From assembly GCA_029573365.1 (NCBI GenBank), contig JAKQGD010000323.1, forward strand, positions 1 to 25,180: a stretch of 25,180 nt of DNA, written 5' to 3'. Positions 15,003 to 23,879 of the stretch are shown here, piece by piece. The stretch's first letter is position 1. Each line of letters begins with the position of its first letter. This stretch comes from Bacteroidota bacterium. GTDB lineage: Bacteria; Bacteroidota; Bacteroidia; Chitinophagales; Saprospiraceae. The notes beneath the pieces are model-generated. The model worked only from the letters and a program-made list of their open reading frames with translations, searched no databases and was not told the DNA's origin. The position numbers and the translations under genes are program-made.

Positions 15003-17738
15003 TTAGCTCAGCGTCTGCTTAATCTCTATGATCTCAAAGCCTTCGATGATGTCGCCGGTCTTGATATCGTTGAAGTTTTTGATGGTAACACCGCATTCCA
15101 GACCTGACCTTACTTCCTTGGCATCATCCTTAAGACGCTTGAGTGATGAGATTTCGCCTACCGCACCTTCCCTTGTCGGGAATACAACTATACCGTCTCT
15201 GATAACTCTGATGTGGGTGTTTCGTGTGATTTTTCCTTCGGTCACAAAACATCCGGCAATGGTGCCAATCTTTGACATTTTAAAGATTTCTCTGACATCC
15301 AGCTGTGCCACGATTTTTTCCTCTCTAGTAGGTTCGAGCATACCTTCCATAGCGGATTTGACCTCCTCGATGGCTTCGTAGATGATAGAATAAGTCTTTA
15401 TCTGAACACCTTCTCTCTCTGCCAGGTTTCTTGCTCCTGCCGAAGGCCTCACCTGGAAACCTATGATGATGGCATCTGATGCCGATGCCAGGAGTACGTC
15501 AGACTCGGCTATGGCACCTACTGCTTTATGGATGACATTTACCTGGATGGTTTCTACCGAGAGCTTGATGAGCGAGTCAGACAAGGCCTCCACTGAACCG
15601 TCAACGTCACCTTTTACAATAAGGTTGAGCTCTTTGAAAGTCCCCAAAGCTAGCCTTCTGCCTATTTCGTCCAGGCTGATACGCTTGCTGGCCCTGTTAG
15701 ATTGTTCTCTTTCAATTTGTGCACGCTTTGCGGCAAGCTGACGGGCGTCCTGATCGGAATCCATCACCTTAAACTTCTCACCTGCCTGTGGTGCTCCACT
15801 GAGTCCCAGTACAAGGGTGGGGGTAGACGGTCCGGCTTTTTTTACTTTTTTGCCCTGCTCATTATACATTGCTTTTATTTTGCCGGAGTACGGCCCTGCT
15901 ACGAGAGAGTCTCCTATTTCTACCGTACCATTCTGTACGAGGATCTTAGTTACGTAACCTTTTCCTTTGTCAAGCGATGCTTCGATGACCGTACCTAAGC
16001 CCGGGCGATCAGGATTTGCCTTAAGATCTAGAATTTCTGCTTCGAGGAGAATCCTTTCCAGTAGCTTGTCTACGTTGAGGCCTGTCTTGGCAGATATATC
16101 CTGTGACTGATAACTTCCACCCCAGTCCTCCACGAGCAGGTTCATACTGGCCAGCTCCTGCTTTATACGCTCGGGATCGGCTCCCGGCTTATCTATTTTA
16201 TTGATGGCAAAAACCATGGGAACGCCTGCTGCCTGAGCATGGCTGATGGCTTCCTTGGTCTGAGGCATGATGTGATCGTCAGCAGCTACGATGATTACAG
16301 CCACATCCGTCACCTTGGCGCCTCTGGCCCTCATGGCTGTAAAGGCTTCGTGTCCGGGTGTATCGAGGAAGGTGATTTTTTTGTGGTCCGGTCCCACCTT
16401 TACTTCATAAGCTCCGATGTGCTGCGTGATACCTCCCGCTTCCCCACTGACTACATTGGCTGACCTGATGTAATCGAGGAGCGATGTTTTTCCGTGGTCC
16501 ACGTGTCCCATGACGGTCACAATTGGTGCTCGCGGCTCAAGGTTTTCTTCGCTGTCCTCTTCTATCAAATCTTCGTCTATCTCTTCTTCTGCACTAATAA
16601 ATTCTACCTCGTGGCCAAACTCGCCAGCTACAAGTTCTATAATTTCTGCATCGAGTCTTTGGTTAATAGACACAATGATACCCAGACTGAGACAGGTCGT
16701 GATGACTTGCGAAACGGGTACGTCGAGAAGTCCTGCCAGTTCGGAAACTGAAATAAACTCAGTAAGTTTGAGTTTGGTCTCGAGGCCTTCTGTTTCGAGC
16801 AATTCCTGCTTTTCACGTTTTACATCTCTGTTGTCCCGGCGGATTTTTTGCCTTTTGTTTTTGCCTCCCGCATTGAGGCGGGCCATTGTGGCCTTGATTT
16901 TTTCATCAATTTCCTTTTGCGAAACTTCCTTGACCTCTTCTTTTGCCTGCTTGCCACGTCCCTTGCCACCCTCGCCCTGTCCTTTTAGATCAGTAACGGC
17001 AGCGAGTTTTTTCCTTTTTCTCTTTTTCTTCTGTAAATCCGATGAAGATCCTACCTGCTGCGGAGTATCGCTTTTTGATGGTTGTCCTTTTGACTTATCT
17101 GTTGTTTTAGGCTTTGTCGAACTGTCAAGTTTACTGGTATCAATTTTACCCATAATCTTGAGGCCCTTGAGCTGCGGAGTTTCTACTCTGACAATCTCCT
17201 CTTCCTGCCTGGGTTGTGGCTGAGGAGCCTCAGCCTCCGGTGTTACCTCAGGCATTTTAGGTTGCTCTGGTATTTCCACAGGTTTTTCAGCAATTGGCTT
17301 TTCAGGTTCCTTTGGAGCCGGCTTTGGCTTGTCCAGATCTATTTTTCCGAGTACCTTGGGTTTTTGGATTTCCGACTGAGGCTTGAAAATTTCCTCTTTG
17401 GGTTGTTCCGGCTGGACAGGCTCCGGCTTGGGAGTTTCTGCCACCGGTTGGGCTGGTTTGTCGAGGTCAGAAATTTTGGGCATAGAAAAAACAGGAGCCT
17501 TGTGGCTTGCTTTGTCTTCCGCATGCGACCCCGGGCGGTTACCGATAACTATCTGGTCCGCTTTTTCTTTTTCAGCCATAGACGACCTGAATTCCTTGAG
17601 GAGCATATCGTGCATCTCCTCGGTGATCATCGATGTAGGCTTGTTTTCAATCACATGCCCTTTCGTTGCCAAAAAATCTACAATCGTCGCTACTCCGACG
17701 TTCAGTTCCTTTGCTACTTTGAATAATCTTTCTGACAT
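15003..17738 (-). CDS. infB: Translation initiation factor IF-2
   Basis: IF-2 is the GTPase that brings initiator fMet-tRNA to the 30S subunit and promotes subunit joining. The product of 911 residues has an N-terminal IF2_N helix domain (MSERLFKVAKELNVGVATIV), then a long low-complexity Pro/Lys/Glu/Gln-rich linker to about residue 300, and a second IF2_N-like domain near 330-380. The G domain has GHVDHGKT (411-418), the DTPGHEAF switch and NKID. Domains II-IV follow, to the C-terminal ...FEIIEIKQTLS. I prefer ATG 17738 (MSERLF, the usual family start) over ATG 17753, which adds only MLNLL. It follows nusA closely, in the conserved rimP-nusA-infB order. The linker is very A/G-rich in codons and gives long spurious open frames on the opposite strand. 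Confidence 0.97.
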   Translation of the reverse strand: MSERLFKVAKELNVGVATIVDFLATKGHVIENKPTSMITEEMHDMLLKEFRSSMAEKEKADQIVIGNRPGSHAEDKASHKAPVFSMPKISDLDKPAQPVAETPKPEPVQPEQPKEEIFKPQSEIQKPKVLGKIDLDKPKPAPKEPEKPIAEKPVEIPEQPKMPEVTPEAEAPQPQPRQEEEIVRVETPQLKGLKIMGKIDTSKLDSSTKPKTTDKSKGQPSKSDTPQQVGSSSDLQKKKRKRKKLAAVTDLKGQGEGGKGRGKQAKEEVKEVSQKEIDEKIKATMARLNAGGKNKRQKIRRDNRDVKREKQELLETEGLETKLKLTEFISVSELAGLLDVPVSQVITTCLSLGIIVSINQRLDAEIIELVAGEFGHEVEFISAEEEIDEDLIEEDSEENLEPRAPIVTVMGHVDHGKTSLLDYIRSANVVSGEAGGITQHIGAYEVKVGPDHKKITFLDTPGHEAFTAMRARGAKVTDVAVIIVAADDHIMPQTKEAISHAQAAGVPMVFAINKIDKPGADPERIKQELASMNLLVEDWGGSYQSQDISAKTGLNVDKLLERILLEAEILDLKANPDRPGLGTVIEASLDKGKGYVTKILVQNGTVEIGDSLVAGPYSGKIKAMYNEQGKKVKKAGPSTPTLVLGLSGAPQAGEKFKVMDSDQDARQLAAKRAQIEREQSNRASKRISLDEIGRRLALGTFKELNLIVKGDVDGSVEALSDSLIKLSVETIQVNVIHKAVGAIAESDVLLASASDAIIIGFQVRPSAGARNLAEREGVQIKTYSIIYEAIEEVKSAMEGMLEPTREEKIVAQLDVREIFKMSKIGTIAGCFVTEGKITRNTHIRVIRDGIVVFPTREGAVGEISSLKRLKDDAKEVRSGLECGVTIKNFNDIKTGDIIEGFEIIEIKQTLS

Positions 17739-17765
17739 CAGCAAATTTAACATTTATAATAACTC

Positions 17766-19004
17766 CTAGTCGTCATCAAACTCTGACGCCAGGACCTTCA
17801 ACACATCGTCTACTGTTTCTTCCTCCAGGTCGGATCTGCGGATGAGCTCTCCTCTATCCAGGGCTAGCACACTCTTGGCTGTATCGCATCCTATATTTTT
17901 AAGGGCATCGATCACCCAGTCTTCTATCTCGTCTCTGAATTCGTCCAGGTCCACATCTTCGATTTCCTGTTCTTCGCTATCTCTGTACACATCTATCTCA
18001 TAGTTGGTCAGCTTAGAGGCCAGCTTTATGTTGCTTCCTCCTTTGCCTATGGCCAAAGATACCTGATCGGGCTTAAGATAGACAGCTGCCCTGAGGTTCT
18101 GGTCATCCAGGGATATACTGGTGACTTTGGCCGGAGTAAGGGACCTCTGTATAAACAGCGAAGTATTGTTTGTATAATTGACGATATCTATGTTTTCGTT
18201 CCTGAGCTCCCTGACGATGCCATGTATACGGGAGCCTTTCATACCTACACATGCTCCTACAGGGTCTATCCTGTCGTCATAGGATTCTACGGCTACCTTG
18301 GCCCTTTCGCCGGGTATTCTCACTATTTTCTTTACTGAGATGATGCCGTCCTCGATTTCTGGCACTTCCTGTTCCAGCAGTTTTTCGAGAAAGCCGTTAT
18401 CGGTTCGTGACAACATAACTACGGGTGTACCGTTACGCATTTCCACCCTTTTGATGATGCCTCTCACCATATCGCCCTTGCGGAAAAAGTCTCCCTTGAT
18501 CATCTCGAGCCTGGGCAGGATTAGTTCGTTTTGAGTGGCGTCATCGAGTACCAGTACTTCTTTTTTGAGTACCTGGCTTACTTCTCCTACGACAAGGTCT
18601 CCCTCTCTGTCTTTATACCTCTTATAGACGTCGTCTTTTTCGAGGTCCATGATTCTGGAAATAAGGGTCTGTCTGGCTGCCATGATTGATCGCCGGCCAA
18701 AATCATCCAAAGTAAGTTGCTGATAACATTCCTCACCCACCTCATAAGCTACGTCTATAGACTTGGCTTCCGTATACGAAATCTGAGAAAGTTCGTCTGT
18801 CACTTCTCCGTCGGGCACGATATTCCTCACCCTCCACATTTCCAGGTCGCCATTCTGGGTATTTACTATCACGTCAAAATTATCATCAGTGCCATACTTT
18901 TTCTTTATAAGAGTCCTAAGTACGTCTTCCAGTACACGAACCATGGTAGGCCTGTCAATATTTTTACCTTCTTTAAATTCCGAAAAGGATTCTACTAAAT
19001 TCAT
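17766..19004 (-). CDS. nusA: Transcription elongation/termination factor NusA
   Basis: NusA binds RNA polymerase and the emerging transcript and affects pausing, hairpin termination and antitermination. The 412-residue protein has the N-terminal polymerase-binding domain (1-125), an S1 domain (about 136-202, EGDLVVGEVSQ to VVMLSRT), KH1 with GMKGSRI (254-260) and KH2 with GKGGSNI (320-326). An acidic C-terminal tail with one helix-hairpin-helix-like segment (about 365-385, DALKNIGCDTAKSVL) follows. It is shorter than E. coli NusA (495 residues), lacking the full pair of acidic repeats, as is usual outside Proteobacteria. Its ATG abuts the rimP stop codon, and infB follows after 27 bases. NusA is the natural candidate effector for the terminator-like hairpin in the rimP leader. 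Confidence 0.97.
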   Translation of the reverse strand: MNLVESFSEFKEGKNIDRPTMVRVLEDVLRTLIKKKYGTDDNFDVIVNTQNGDLEMWRVRNIVPDGEVTDELSQISYTEAKSIDVAYEVGEECYQQLTLDDFGRRSIMAARQTLISRIMDLEKDDVYKRYKDREGDLVVGEVSQVLKKEVLVLDDATQNELILPRLEMIKGDFFRKGDMVRGIIKRVEMRNGTPVVMLSRTDNGFLEKLLEQEVPEIEDGIISVKKIVRIPGERAKVAVESYDDRIDPVGACVGMKGSRIHGIVRELRNENIDIVNYTNNTSLFIQRSLTPAKVTSISLDDQNLRAAVYLKPDQVSLAIGKGGSNIKLASKLTNYEIDVYRDSEEQEIEDVDLDEFRDEIEDWVIDALKNIGCDTAKSVLALDRGELIRRSDLEEETVDDVLKVLASEFDDD

Positions 19005-19481
19005 TTAATTAAAACTGATTTTAATCCTTGATTCAATAATATCTTCAAACTTTATTACTTCTGTTACTTTTACCTTTTTGTTCTTGTTGTTTTCCTTTAC
19101 TACCTTTTCAAACTCCACACTGATCATTCCTTCATCGCTCACGCCTGTCAAAACGCCCTTTGCATGGCCTGATTCACCGTATCTGACATCAAGAACCCTG
19201 CCGATATTCTTGGGGTACTGACGCAACAGCTTCAAAGGATTGCCTATGCCGGCTGATGATACCTCCAGGGTATAATTATCACCGAAGGTTCCTGCCTTAT
19301 CCAGGTGCGGTTCCATCCAGCGGCTAAGCTTCTGACACGTAGAAAATCCGACGCCCTCATCACTATCAAGGTAGATTTCTATCTTTTTCCCGCTGTGTTT
19401 TACTTCGACCAGATAGGTATCCTCAAAAGCCAGTTCTTTAAGGCCTTTTTCTACCAGGGATTCTAATTCAGCTTTTGGCAT
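19005..19481 (-). CDS. rimP: Ribosome maturation factor RimP
   Basis: RimP helps assemble the 30S subunit. The 158-residue protein has the RimP N-terminal alpha/beta domain, with VEVKHSGKKIEIYLDSDEGV (residues 25-44), then GFSTCQKLSRWMEPHLD and the marker YTLEVSSAGIGNPLKLLRQY (66 onward; the family usually shows LEVSSPGxxRPL). A C-terminal SH3-like domain ends in FEDIIESRIKISF. It is the first gene of the operon and its stop codon directly abuts the nusA start. The start MPKAELESLVEKGL fits the family, and no upstream in-frame ATG competes within the short leader. Confidence 0.95.
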   Translation of the reverse strand: MPKAELESLVEKGLKELAFEDTYLVEVKHSGKKIEIYLDSDEGVGFSTCQKLSRWMEPHLDKAGTFGDNYTLEVSSAGIGNPLKLLRQYPKNIGRVLDVRYGESGHAKGVLTGVSDEGMISVEFEKVVKENNKNKKVKVTEVIKFEDIIESRIKISFN

Positions 19482-19495
19482 AAGAAAATACTAAT

Positions 19496-19522
19496 AAAAA
19501 AGGGAACCCAATGTCCCCTTTC
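19496..19522 (-). promoter_or_regulatory. Terminator-like hairpin in the rimP leader, possible attenuator
   Basis: On the minus strand AAAGGGGAC (19521-19513) pairs with GUUCCCUUU (19507-19499) around the loop AUUGG, giving nine pairs with one G-U wobble, followed by a U-run. On the plus strand the same position is an A-C mismatch, so the fold suits the minus-strand RNA. It sits about 17 bases before the rimP ATG and downstream of the rimP promoter. No gene ends upstream on this strand. The position therefore suggests control of the operon by premature termination or by blocking ribosome loading. Confidence 0.6.
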
Positions 19523-19541
19523 ACATAACTCAAACGTGCGG

Positions 19542-19572
19542 CAAAGATAGTAAACTTTTCGGAAAAAGCCAA
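19542..19572 (-). promoter_or_regulatory. Promoter of the rimP-nusA-infB operon
   Basis: The minus strand carries TTG (19572-19570), then 20 bases, then TATCTTTG (19549-19542). This closely fits the Bacteroidota sigma-70-type promoter (TTTG, about 19-20 bases, TAnnTTTG). The predicted start near 19538 gives a leader of roughly 57 bases before the rimP ATG. Confidence 0.7.
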
Positions 19573-19652
19573 CATCACAAACAAAAATCAGGCTTTATTG
19601 TGGCGATTCCAACTGAGGAGGCCCGGCTTTATCAGTTTTATTGAATATTTCC

Positions 19653-19660
19653 TACTTTTG
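19653..19660 (+). promoter_or_regulatory. Probable transketolase promoter, -7 box
   Basis: TACTTTTG matches the Bacteroidota -7 consensus TAnnTTTG exactly and lies 22 bases before the ATG at 19683. The -33 region has no clear TTG at the usual distance. The longer in-frame TTG start at 19641 would place this box inside the gene, so the box supports the ATG start. Confidence 0.55.
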
Positions 19661-19682
19661 CGGCACAGCAACACCTAGACTT

Positions 19683-21725
19683 ATGCCCACGTCCCCAGCA
19701 CTTAAAAGTGCAGATAACATAAGAATCCTGTCTGCAGCCATGGTAGAAAAAGCAGCTTCGGGGCACCCCGGAGGACCCATGGGAGGTGCAGATTTTATAC
19801 AGGTTCTTTACTCCGAATTCCTGAGATTTGACCCTGACAACGGGGAGTGGCCTTTCAGAGACCGATTTTACCTCGATCCGGGACATATGTCGGCAATGCT
19901 GTATGCACAGCTGACACTTTGCGGGTTTATGAATGTGGACGACCTGAAAAGTTTTAGACAGTGGCAAAGCCCCACACCAGGCCATCCGGAACTGGATAAA
20001 AAACGGGGCATCGAAAATACATCAGGCCCCCTGGGGCTCGGCCATGCCTTCGGGGCGGGATCAGCTATAGCTGAAAGGTTTCTGGCTCAAAGATTTGGCG
20101 AATGGATGAGTCACTACACCTATATCTACATCTCAGACGGCGGTGTCCAGGAAGAAATTTCTCAGGGTGTAGGCAGGATAGCCGGTTATCTAGGACTAGG
20201 CAAAATAATAATGTTTTACGACGCAAACGAAATACAACTGTCGACAAAAACAAACGAGGTCACTTCAGAAGATACGGCCCGCAAATATGAAAGCTGGCAC
20301 TGGCATGTCATCGAAATTGACGGCAATGATGAGGAGCAAATACGGGCAGCCATCCACACTTGTCAGAAGGTCACAGACAAACCCTCCCTGATTATTGGAC
20401 GTACCCGCATGGGAAAAGGAGCAATCACCGCCGATGGACAGTCATACGAAGGACAGGTAGAAACACACGGAAAACCATTGGGCAAGACCAAGGCCTCTTT
20501 TCCGGAAACCATAAAAAATCTGGGAGGTAATCCGGAAGATCCCTTTGCCATCTTTGACGAAGTGTCCGATTACTATAAAAAAGTGCTTGATGCCAAAAGA
20601 AAAGACGTAGCTGATTTTAACCGAAAATATCAGGACTGGCAAAAGTCTTTTCCTGCCCTTTCTTCCAGCCTTAGTGATTTTTTGACAGGAGATATACCGG
20701 CACTTAACTGGAACAGTGTCGCACTGGGTCAGAACGATGCCACTCGAAATGCTTCAGGCAAAATCCTGGGCTTTCTGGCCGAAAATGTGCCTAATATGAT
20801 TGTCATGTCTGCTGACCTGTCCAACAGTGATATGACTGATGGTTTTCTTAAAAAATCAAAACCCTTTGCCAGGGGTGATTTTTCAGGTGGCTTCCTTCAT
20901 GCGGGTGTTTCAGAACTAACGATGGCGGCACTTTGTACAGGCATGGCATTGCATGGTGGCGTCATCCCCGTGTGTGCTACTTTTTTTGCCTTCTCAGATT
21001 ATATGAAACCCGTCCTTAGAATAGCAGCATTGATGGAACAACCTGCAAAATTTATCTGGACACACGACGCTTTCAGGGTCGGCGAAGACGGACCCACACA
21101 CCAACCTGTGGAGCAGGAGGCTCAACTCAGGCTTCTGGAAAAACTCCACAACCACTCTGGAAAACCTTCATTTCTGGCACTCAGACCAGCCGACAGTGCA
21201 GAAACGCTGCATGCCTGGAAACTAATTTTTTCAACATCAGATCGCCCTGCTGGCCTTATTTTGTCAAGGCAAAATGTCAAGGATTTGCTTCCTTTAGGTG
21301 AAAACAGACTATCAGAAGCTTCACACCTGGTCAAAGGTGCCTACATCGCCTACGCCAAAAGTGAAGATGCCGATATTTTGTTTCTGGGCAATGGCTCCGA
21401 AGTATCTACCCTCGTTGATGCAGCGATAAGCCTCGAAGAGCAGTCACATTACCGGGTCAGGGTTGTATCGGTACCTTCAGAGGGGCTGTTCCGTCAGCAG
21501 TCTCAACAGTATCAGAGATCGGTCATTCCTGATGGTGTACCTGTCCTGGCACTTACCGCCGGCTTGCCGGTGACGCTGGAAGGTTTTGTCAGGGACAACG
21601 GCAGGGTTTTTGGCCTCAGCCATTTCGGTTACTCAGCTCCCTACACGGTTCTGGACGAAAAATTCGGGTTTACCAGCCAAAACGTGGTTAAACTTGCCCT
21701 AGAACTAATAGAAGAGAATACCTGA
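19683..21725 (+). CDS. tkt: Transketolase
   Basis: Transketolase moves two-carbon ketol units between sugar phosphates in the non-oxidative pentose phosphate pathway, using thiamine diphosphate and a divalent metal. The 680-residue protein is full length. The N-terminal TPP domain has SGHPGGPMGGAD (26-37), LDPGHMSAMLY (64-74) and SDGGVQEEIS (151-160), the metal-site aspartate loop with Ser in place of the usual first Gly of GDG, and YDANEIQLST nearby. The pyrimidine-binding domain has VSELTMAALCTGMALHGG, and the sugar-phosphate region has GEDGPTHQPVEQEAQLR. The C-terminal domain ends at ...LALELIEENT. The SDGG form is, as I recall, ordinary in Bacteroidota. ATG 19683 (MPTSPALKSADNIR) is chosen over the upstream TTG. 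It is a single gene, divergent from rimP and convergent with nadA, with no clear terminator in the 39-base gap. Confidence 0.95.
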   Translation: MPTSPALKSADNIRILSAAMVEKAASGHPGGPMGGADFIQVLYSEFLRFDPDNGEWPFRDRFYLDPGHMSAMLYAQLTLCGFMNVDDLKSFRQWQSPTPGHPELDKKRGIENTSGPLGLGHAFGAGSAIAERFLAQRFGEWMSHYTYIYISDGGVQEEISQGVGRIAGYLGLGKIIMFYDANEIQLSTKTNEVTSEDTARKYESWHWHVIEIDGNDEEQIRAAIHTCQKVTDKPSLIIGRTRMGKGAITADGQSYEGQVETHGKPLGKTKASFPETIKNLGGNPEDPFAIFDEVSDYYKKVLDAKRKDVADFNRKYQDWQKSFPALSSSLSDFLTGDIPALNWNSVALGQNDATRNASGKILGFLAENVPNMIVMSADLSNSDMTDGFLKKSKPFARGDFSGGFLHAGVSELTMAALCTGMALHGGVIPVCATFFAFSDYMKPVLRIAALMEQPAKFIWTHDAFRVGEDGPTHQPVEQEAQLRLLEKLHNHSGKPSFLALRPADSAETLHAWKLIFSTSDRPAGLILSRQNVKDLLPLGENRLSEASHLVKGAYIAYAKSEDADILFLGNGSEVSTLVDAAISLEEQSHYRVRVVSVPSEGLFRQQSQQYQRSVIPDGVPVLALTAGLPVTLEGFVRDNGRVFGLSHFGYSAPYTVLDEKFGFTSQNVVKLALELIEENT

Positions 21726-21764
21726 CGATATTCTCACGTTTTTTAAAGAGCATTCACATAAGTA

Positions 21765-22778
21765 TCAGGCCTTGAAACCGGCTTTTACACTTATTTCGAG
21801 CATCCTGTCAATACATTTCCTTCCTTCCTTGATGATTCGATCATCCAGAATAATCTCAGGCATCTCGTATTTGAGGCTGATATACAACTTCTCCATGGTG
21901 TTACGCTTCATGTGCGGACAGTCATTGCAGGCACAGTTGTTGTTTGGTGGGGCCGGTATAAAGGTCTTGTGCGGTGAAGCGAGCTGCATCTGATGCAGGA
22001 TACCCGATTCTGTAGCGACAATAAAGGTGTCCGCTGCATCGCTTTGAGTGTATTTGAGCAGCTGGGTAGTCGAACCTATAAAATCGGCCTTTTCCAGAAT
22101 GGCAGCCTCACATTCGGGGTGGGCTATAAACTTAGCTTCAGGATGTCTGAGCATCAGTTTTGTGATCTTTTCATTGGAAAAAATTTCATGGACCATACAG
22201 GCACCGTTCCACAAAACCATGTCCCTGCCCGTCTTTTTTATAAGGTAAGCTCCCAGGTTTTTATCAGGAGCAAAGATGATTTTTTTGTCATTGGGTATGC
22301 TGTTGATGATCGCTTCAGCATTGGATGAAGTGCAGCATATGTCAGTCAGTGTCTTCAGTTCAGCCGTACAGTTGATGTAACTTACAACCACATGGTCCGG
22401 ATGTCTTTCTTTAAACTTCCGGAACAATCCGGCGGGACAACTGTCGGCGAGCGAACATCCTGCTTTGAGATCCGGCAGAATCACTTTTTTGGAAGGATTG
22501 AGCATCTTAGCAGTTTCAGCCATAAAGTGTACACCTGCAAAAAGTATAATGTCAGCCTCTGTGCTCTCAGCCTTCTGTGACAATCCCAGGCTGTCGCCAA
22601 TATAATCAGCCACATCTTGTATTTCTGATTCCTGGTAGTAATGAGCAAGAATTATGGCATTTTTTTCCTTTTTAAGCCTGGTTATTTCTTCTACAAGATC
22701 CAGCGTCGGGTCAACCTCTATGTCTAGGTATCCTGTTTTCTTAAGGTTTCTGGTTGCTGCTTCCAATGTTGTCGTCAT
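21765..22778 (-). CDS. nadA: Quinolinate synthase NadA
   Basis: NadA condenses iminoaspartate with dihydroxyacetone phosphate to quinolinate, the second step of NAD synthesis from aspartate, with a [4Fe-4S] cluster. The 337-residue protein has AIILAHYYQESEIQDVADYI (41-60), GDSLGLSQKA (61-70) and the three expected cluster cysteines: Cys108 in KAGCSLADSC, Cys194 in NGACMVHE and Cys287 in CNDCPHM. It lies last in a tight minus-strand group, 27 bases after the exonuclease/phosphatase-family gene. NadB and NadC are not in the window, so the rest of the pathway must be encoded elsewhere. Confidence 0.97.
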   Translation of the reverse strand: MTTTLEAATRNLKKTGYLDIEVDPTLDLVEEITRLKKEKNAIILAHYYQESEIQDVADYIGDSLGLSQKAESTEADIILFAGVHFMAETAKMLNPSKKVILPDLKAGCSLADSCPAGLFRKFKERHPDHVVVSYINCTAELKTLTDICCTSSNAEAIINSIPNDKKIIFAPDKNLGAYLIKKTGRDMVLWNGACMVHEIFSNEKITKLMLRHPEAKFIAHPECEAAILEKADFIGSTTQLLKYTQSDAADTFIVATESGILHQMQLASPHKTFIPAPPNNNCACNDCPHMKRNTMEKLYISLKYEMPEIILDDRIIKEGRKCIDRMLEISVKAGFKA

Positions 22779-22805
22779 GATGATATATTTAGGTGTGGTA
22801 TCTGT

Positions 22806-23876
22806 TTATTCTTCTGATTCCATGGTTGTTTCCGGCCAAGACAGGGCGATAAAAATCGCATAATGATCGGAAAATCTGCTTTTAATTCTGCTGTACTCGG
22901 TTACAATCAGAGATGGGTCCGCAAAAATATAATCTATTCGTAATAACGGAATTTTGCCAGCATAGGTTGTCCCGATTCCATTGCCCATTTCCCTGAAAGC
23001 ATCCTTGCCCAGATTACTGATGACTTTATACGTGTATGACTGCGGAGGATCGTTGAGGTCACCCGCCAGAATCATCTTGTGTCTGCATTTTGAGGCGTGT
23101 TCGGCTATTTTTTCGGCCTGGGTACTGCGGGTCAGATGCCTGTTTCGGAACTTTCTTAATATGGCTTTAATATCGTACCAGGCTTGTTTTTGGTCTATTT
23201 CGGTTTGGTTTGCCAGTTTTTCGGCATCTCTGGTGATCTGATTGGACTGCAGATGTATGCTATAGATCCTCACTGTGTCCTCGCCCGTATCTACATCTGC
23301 CCACAGACAGGAATTGGTAACTGTTCCAAAATCAATTTCTCCTTTATCAATAAAAGGAAACCTGGATACAATCACGGCCCCTTTGTTTTTATAATGCAGA
23401 TGTCTTCCTGAAAATGTCTTTTTAATAATATTATATGAAAAATCACCTACCTCCTGAAAGCAGAAAATATCGGTTTCTGACTGTTTTTTCAGAAATGCTG
23501 AAAATTCCTTTTGCTTATCATCCTTGTTTTTCATCTTTCTGTCCATACCATAAGCTGCGTTGCTGATATTGTATGTAGCCATGCGGATAGACGTATCTGA
23601 AGGCTCCTTACCCGGTCCGTTAAATGCAATAAAACCCTTGAGCGAACTTAAGCCAAAGAGGATACACAACACTGATGGTAAAGTATTGATGGGCTTTCGC
23701 AGCATCCACAGAGCTATAAACCCCAGATTGAGCATAAGCAGGATGGGATAAAACAAGCCGAAAAAAGAAATCGTCCATGTAAGCTGCGGATCTACTCTGG
23801 GGGCTGCATATGCCAGCAAGGTAGCGGCTATCACCCCTATGTTAAAAAACATGATGATTTTGTCAATAAATCTCAC
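22806..23876 (-). CDS. Membrane-anchored endonuclease/exonuclease/phosphatase-family protein
   Basis: The 356-residue protein begins with two or three hydrophobic helices (about residues 8-26, 36-59 and 66-85), which anchor it in the membrane. From residue 97 the EEP fold follows: MATYNISN (99-106), IFCFQEVG (137-144), YSIHLQSN, LAGDLNDPP, RIDYIFAD and the final SDHYAIFIAL. These carry the Asn, Glu, His, Asp and His residues of the metal-dependent phosphodiesterase site, so it is probably active. The family covers nucleases, sphingomyelinases and inositol-phosphate phosphatases; the substrate cannot be told here, and the short anchored layout is a common Bacteroidota form. It begins 3 bases after the rhomboid stop, so it belongs to the same operon, upstream of nadA. 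Confidence 0.9.
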   Translation of the reverse strand: MRFIDKIIMFFNIGVIAATLLAYAAPRVDPQLTWTISFFGLFYPILLMLNLGFIALWMLRKPINTLPSVLCILFGLSSLKGFIAFNGPGKEPSDTSIRMATYNISNAAYGMDRKMKNKDDKQKEFSAFLKKQSETDIFCFQEVGDFSYNIIKKTFSGRHLHYKNKGAVIVSRFPFIDKGEIDFGTVTNSCLWADVDTGEDTVRIYSIHLQSNQITRDAEKLANQTEIDQKQAWYDIKAILRKFRNRHLTRSTQAEKIAEHASKCRHKMILAGDLNDPPQSYTYKVISNLGKDAFREMGNGIGTTYAGKIPLLRIDYIFADPSLIVTEYSRIKSRFSDHYAIFIALSWPETTMESEE

Positions 23877-23879
23877 GTA

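Noticed and set aside
16510..17223. Open frame of 237 codons on the plus strand opposite infB
   Set aside because: It lies antisense to the low-complexity Lys/Glu/Pro linker of IF-2. Its Ser/Phe-rich translation is what the complement of that codon bias gives, and no domain is visible.
17214..17726. Second long plus-strand open frame opposite the IF-2 N-terminus
   Set aside because: The Arg/Leu/Phe-rich translation mirrors the repetitive linker codons. It has no start context, no promoter box and no family resemblance.
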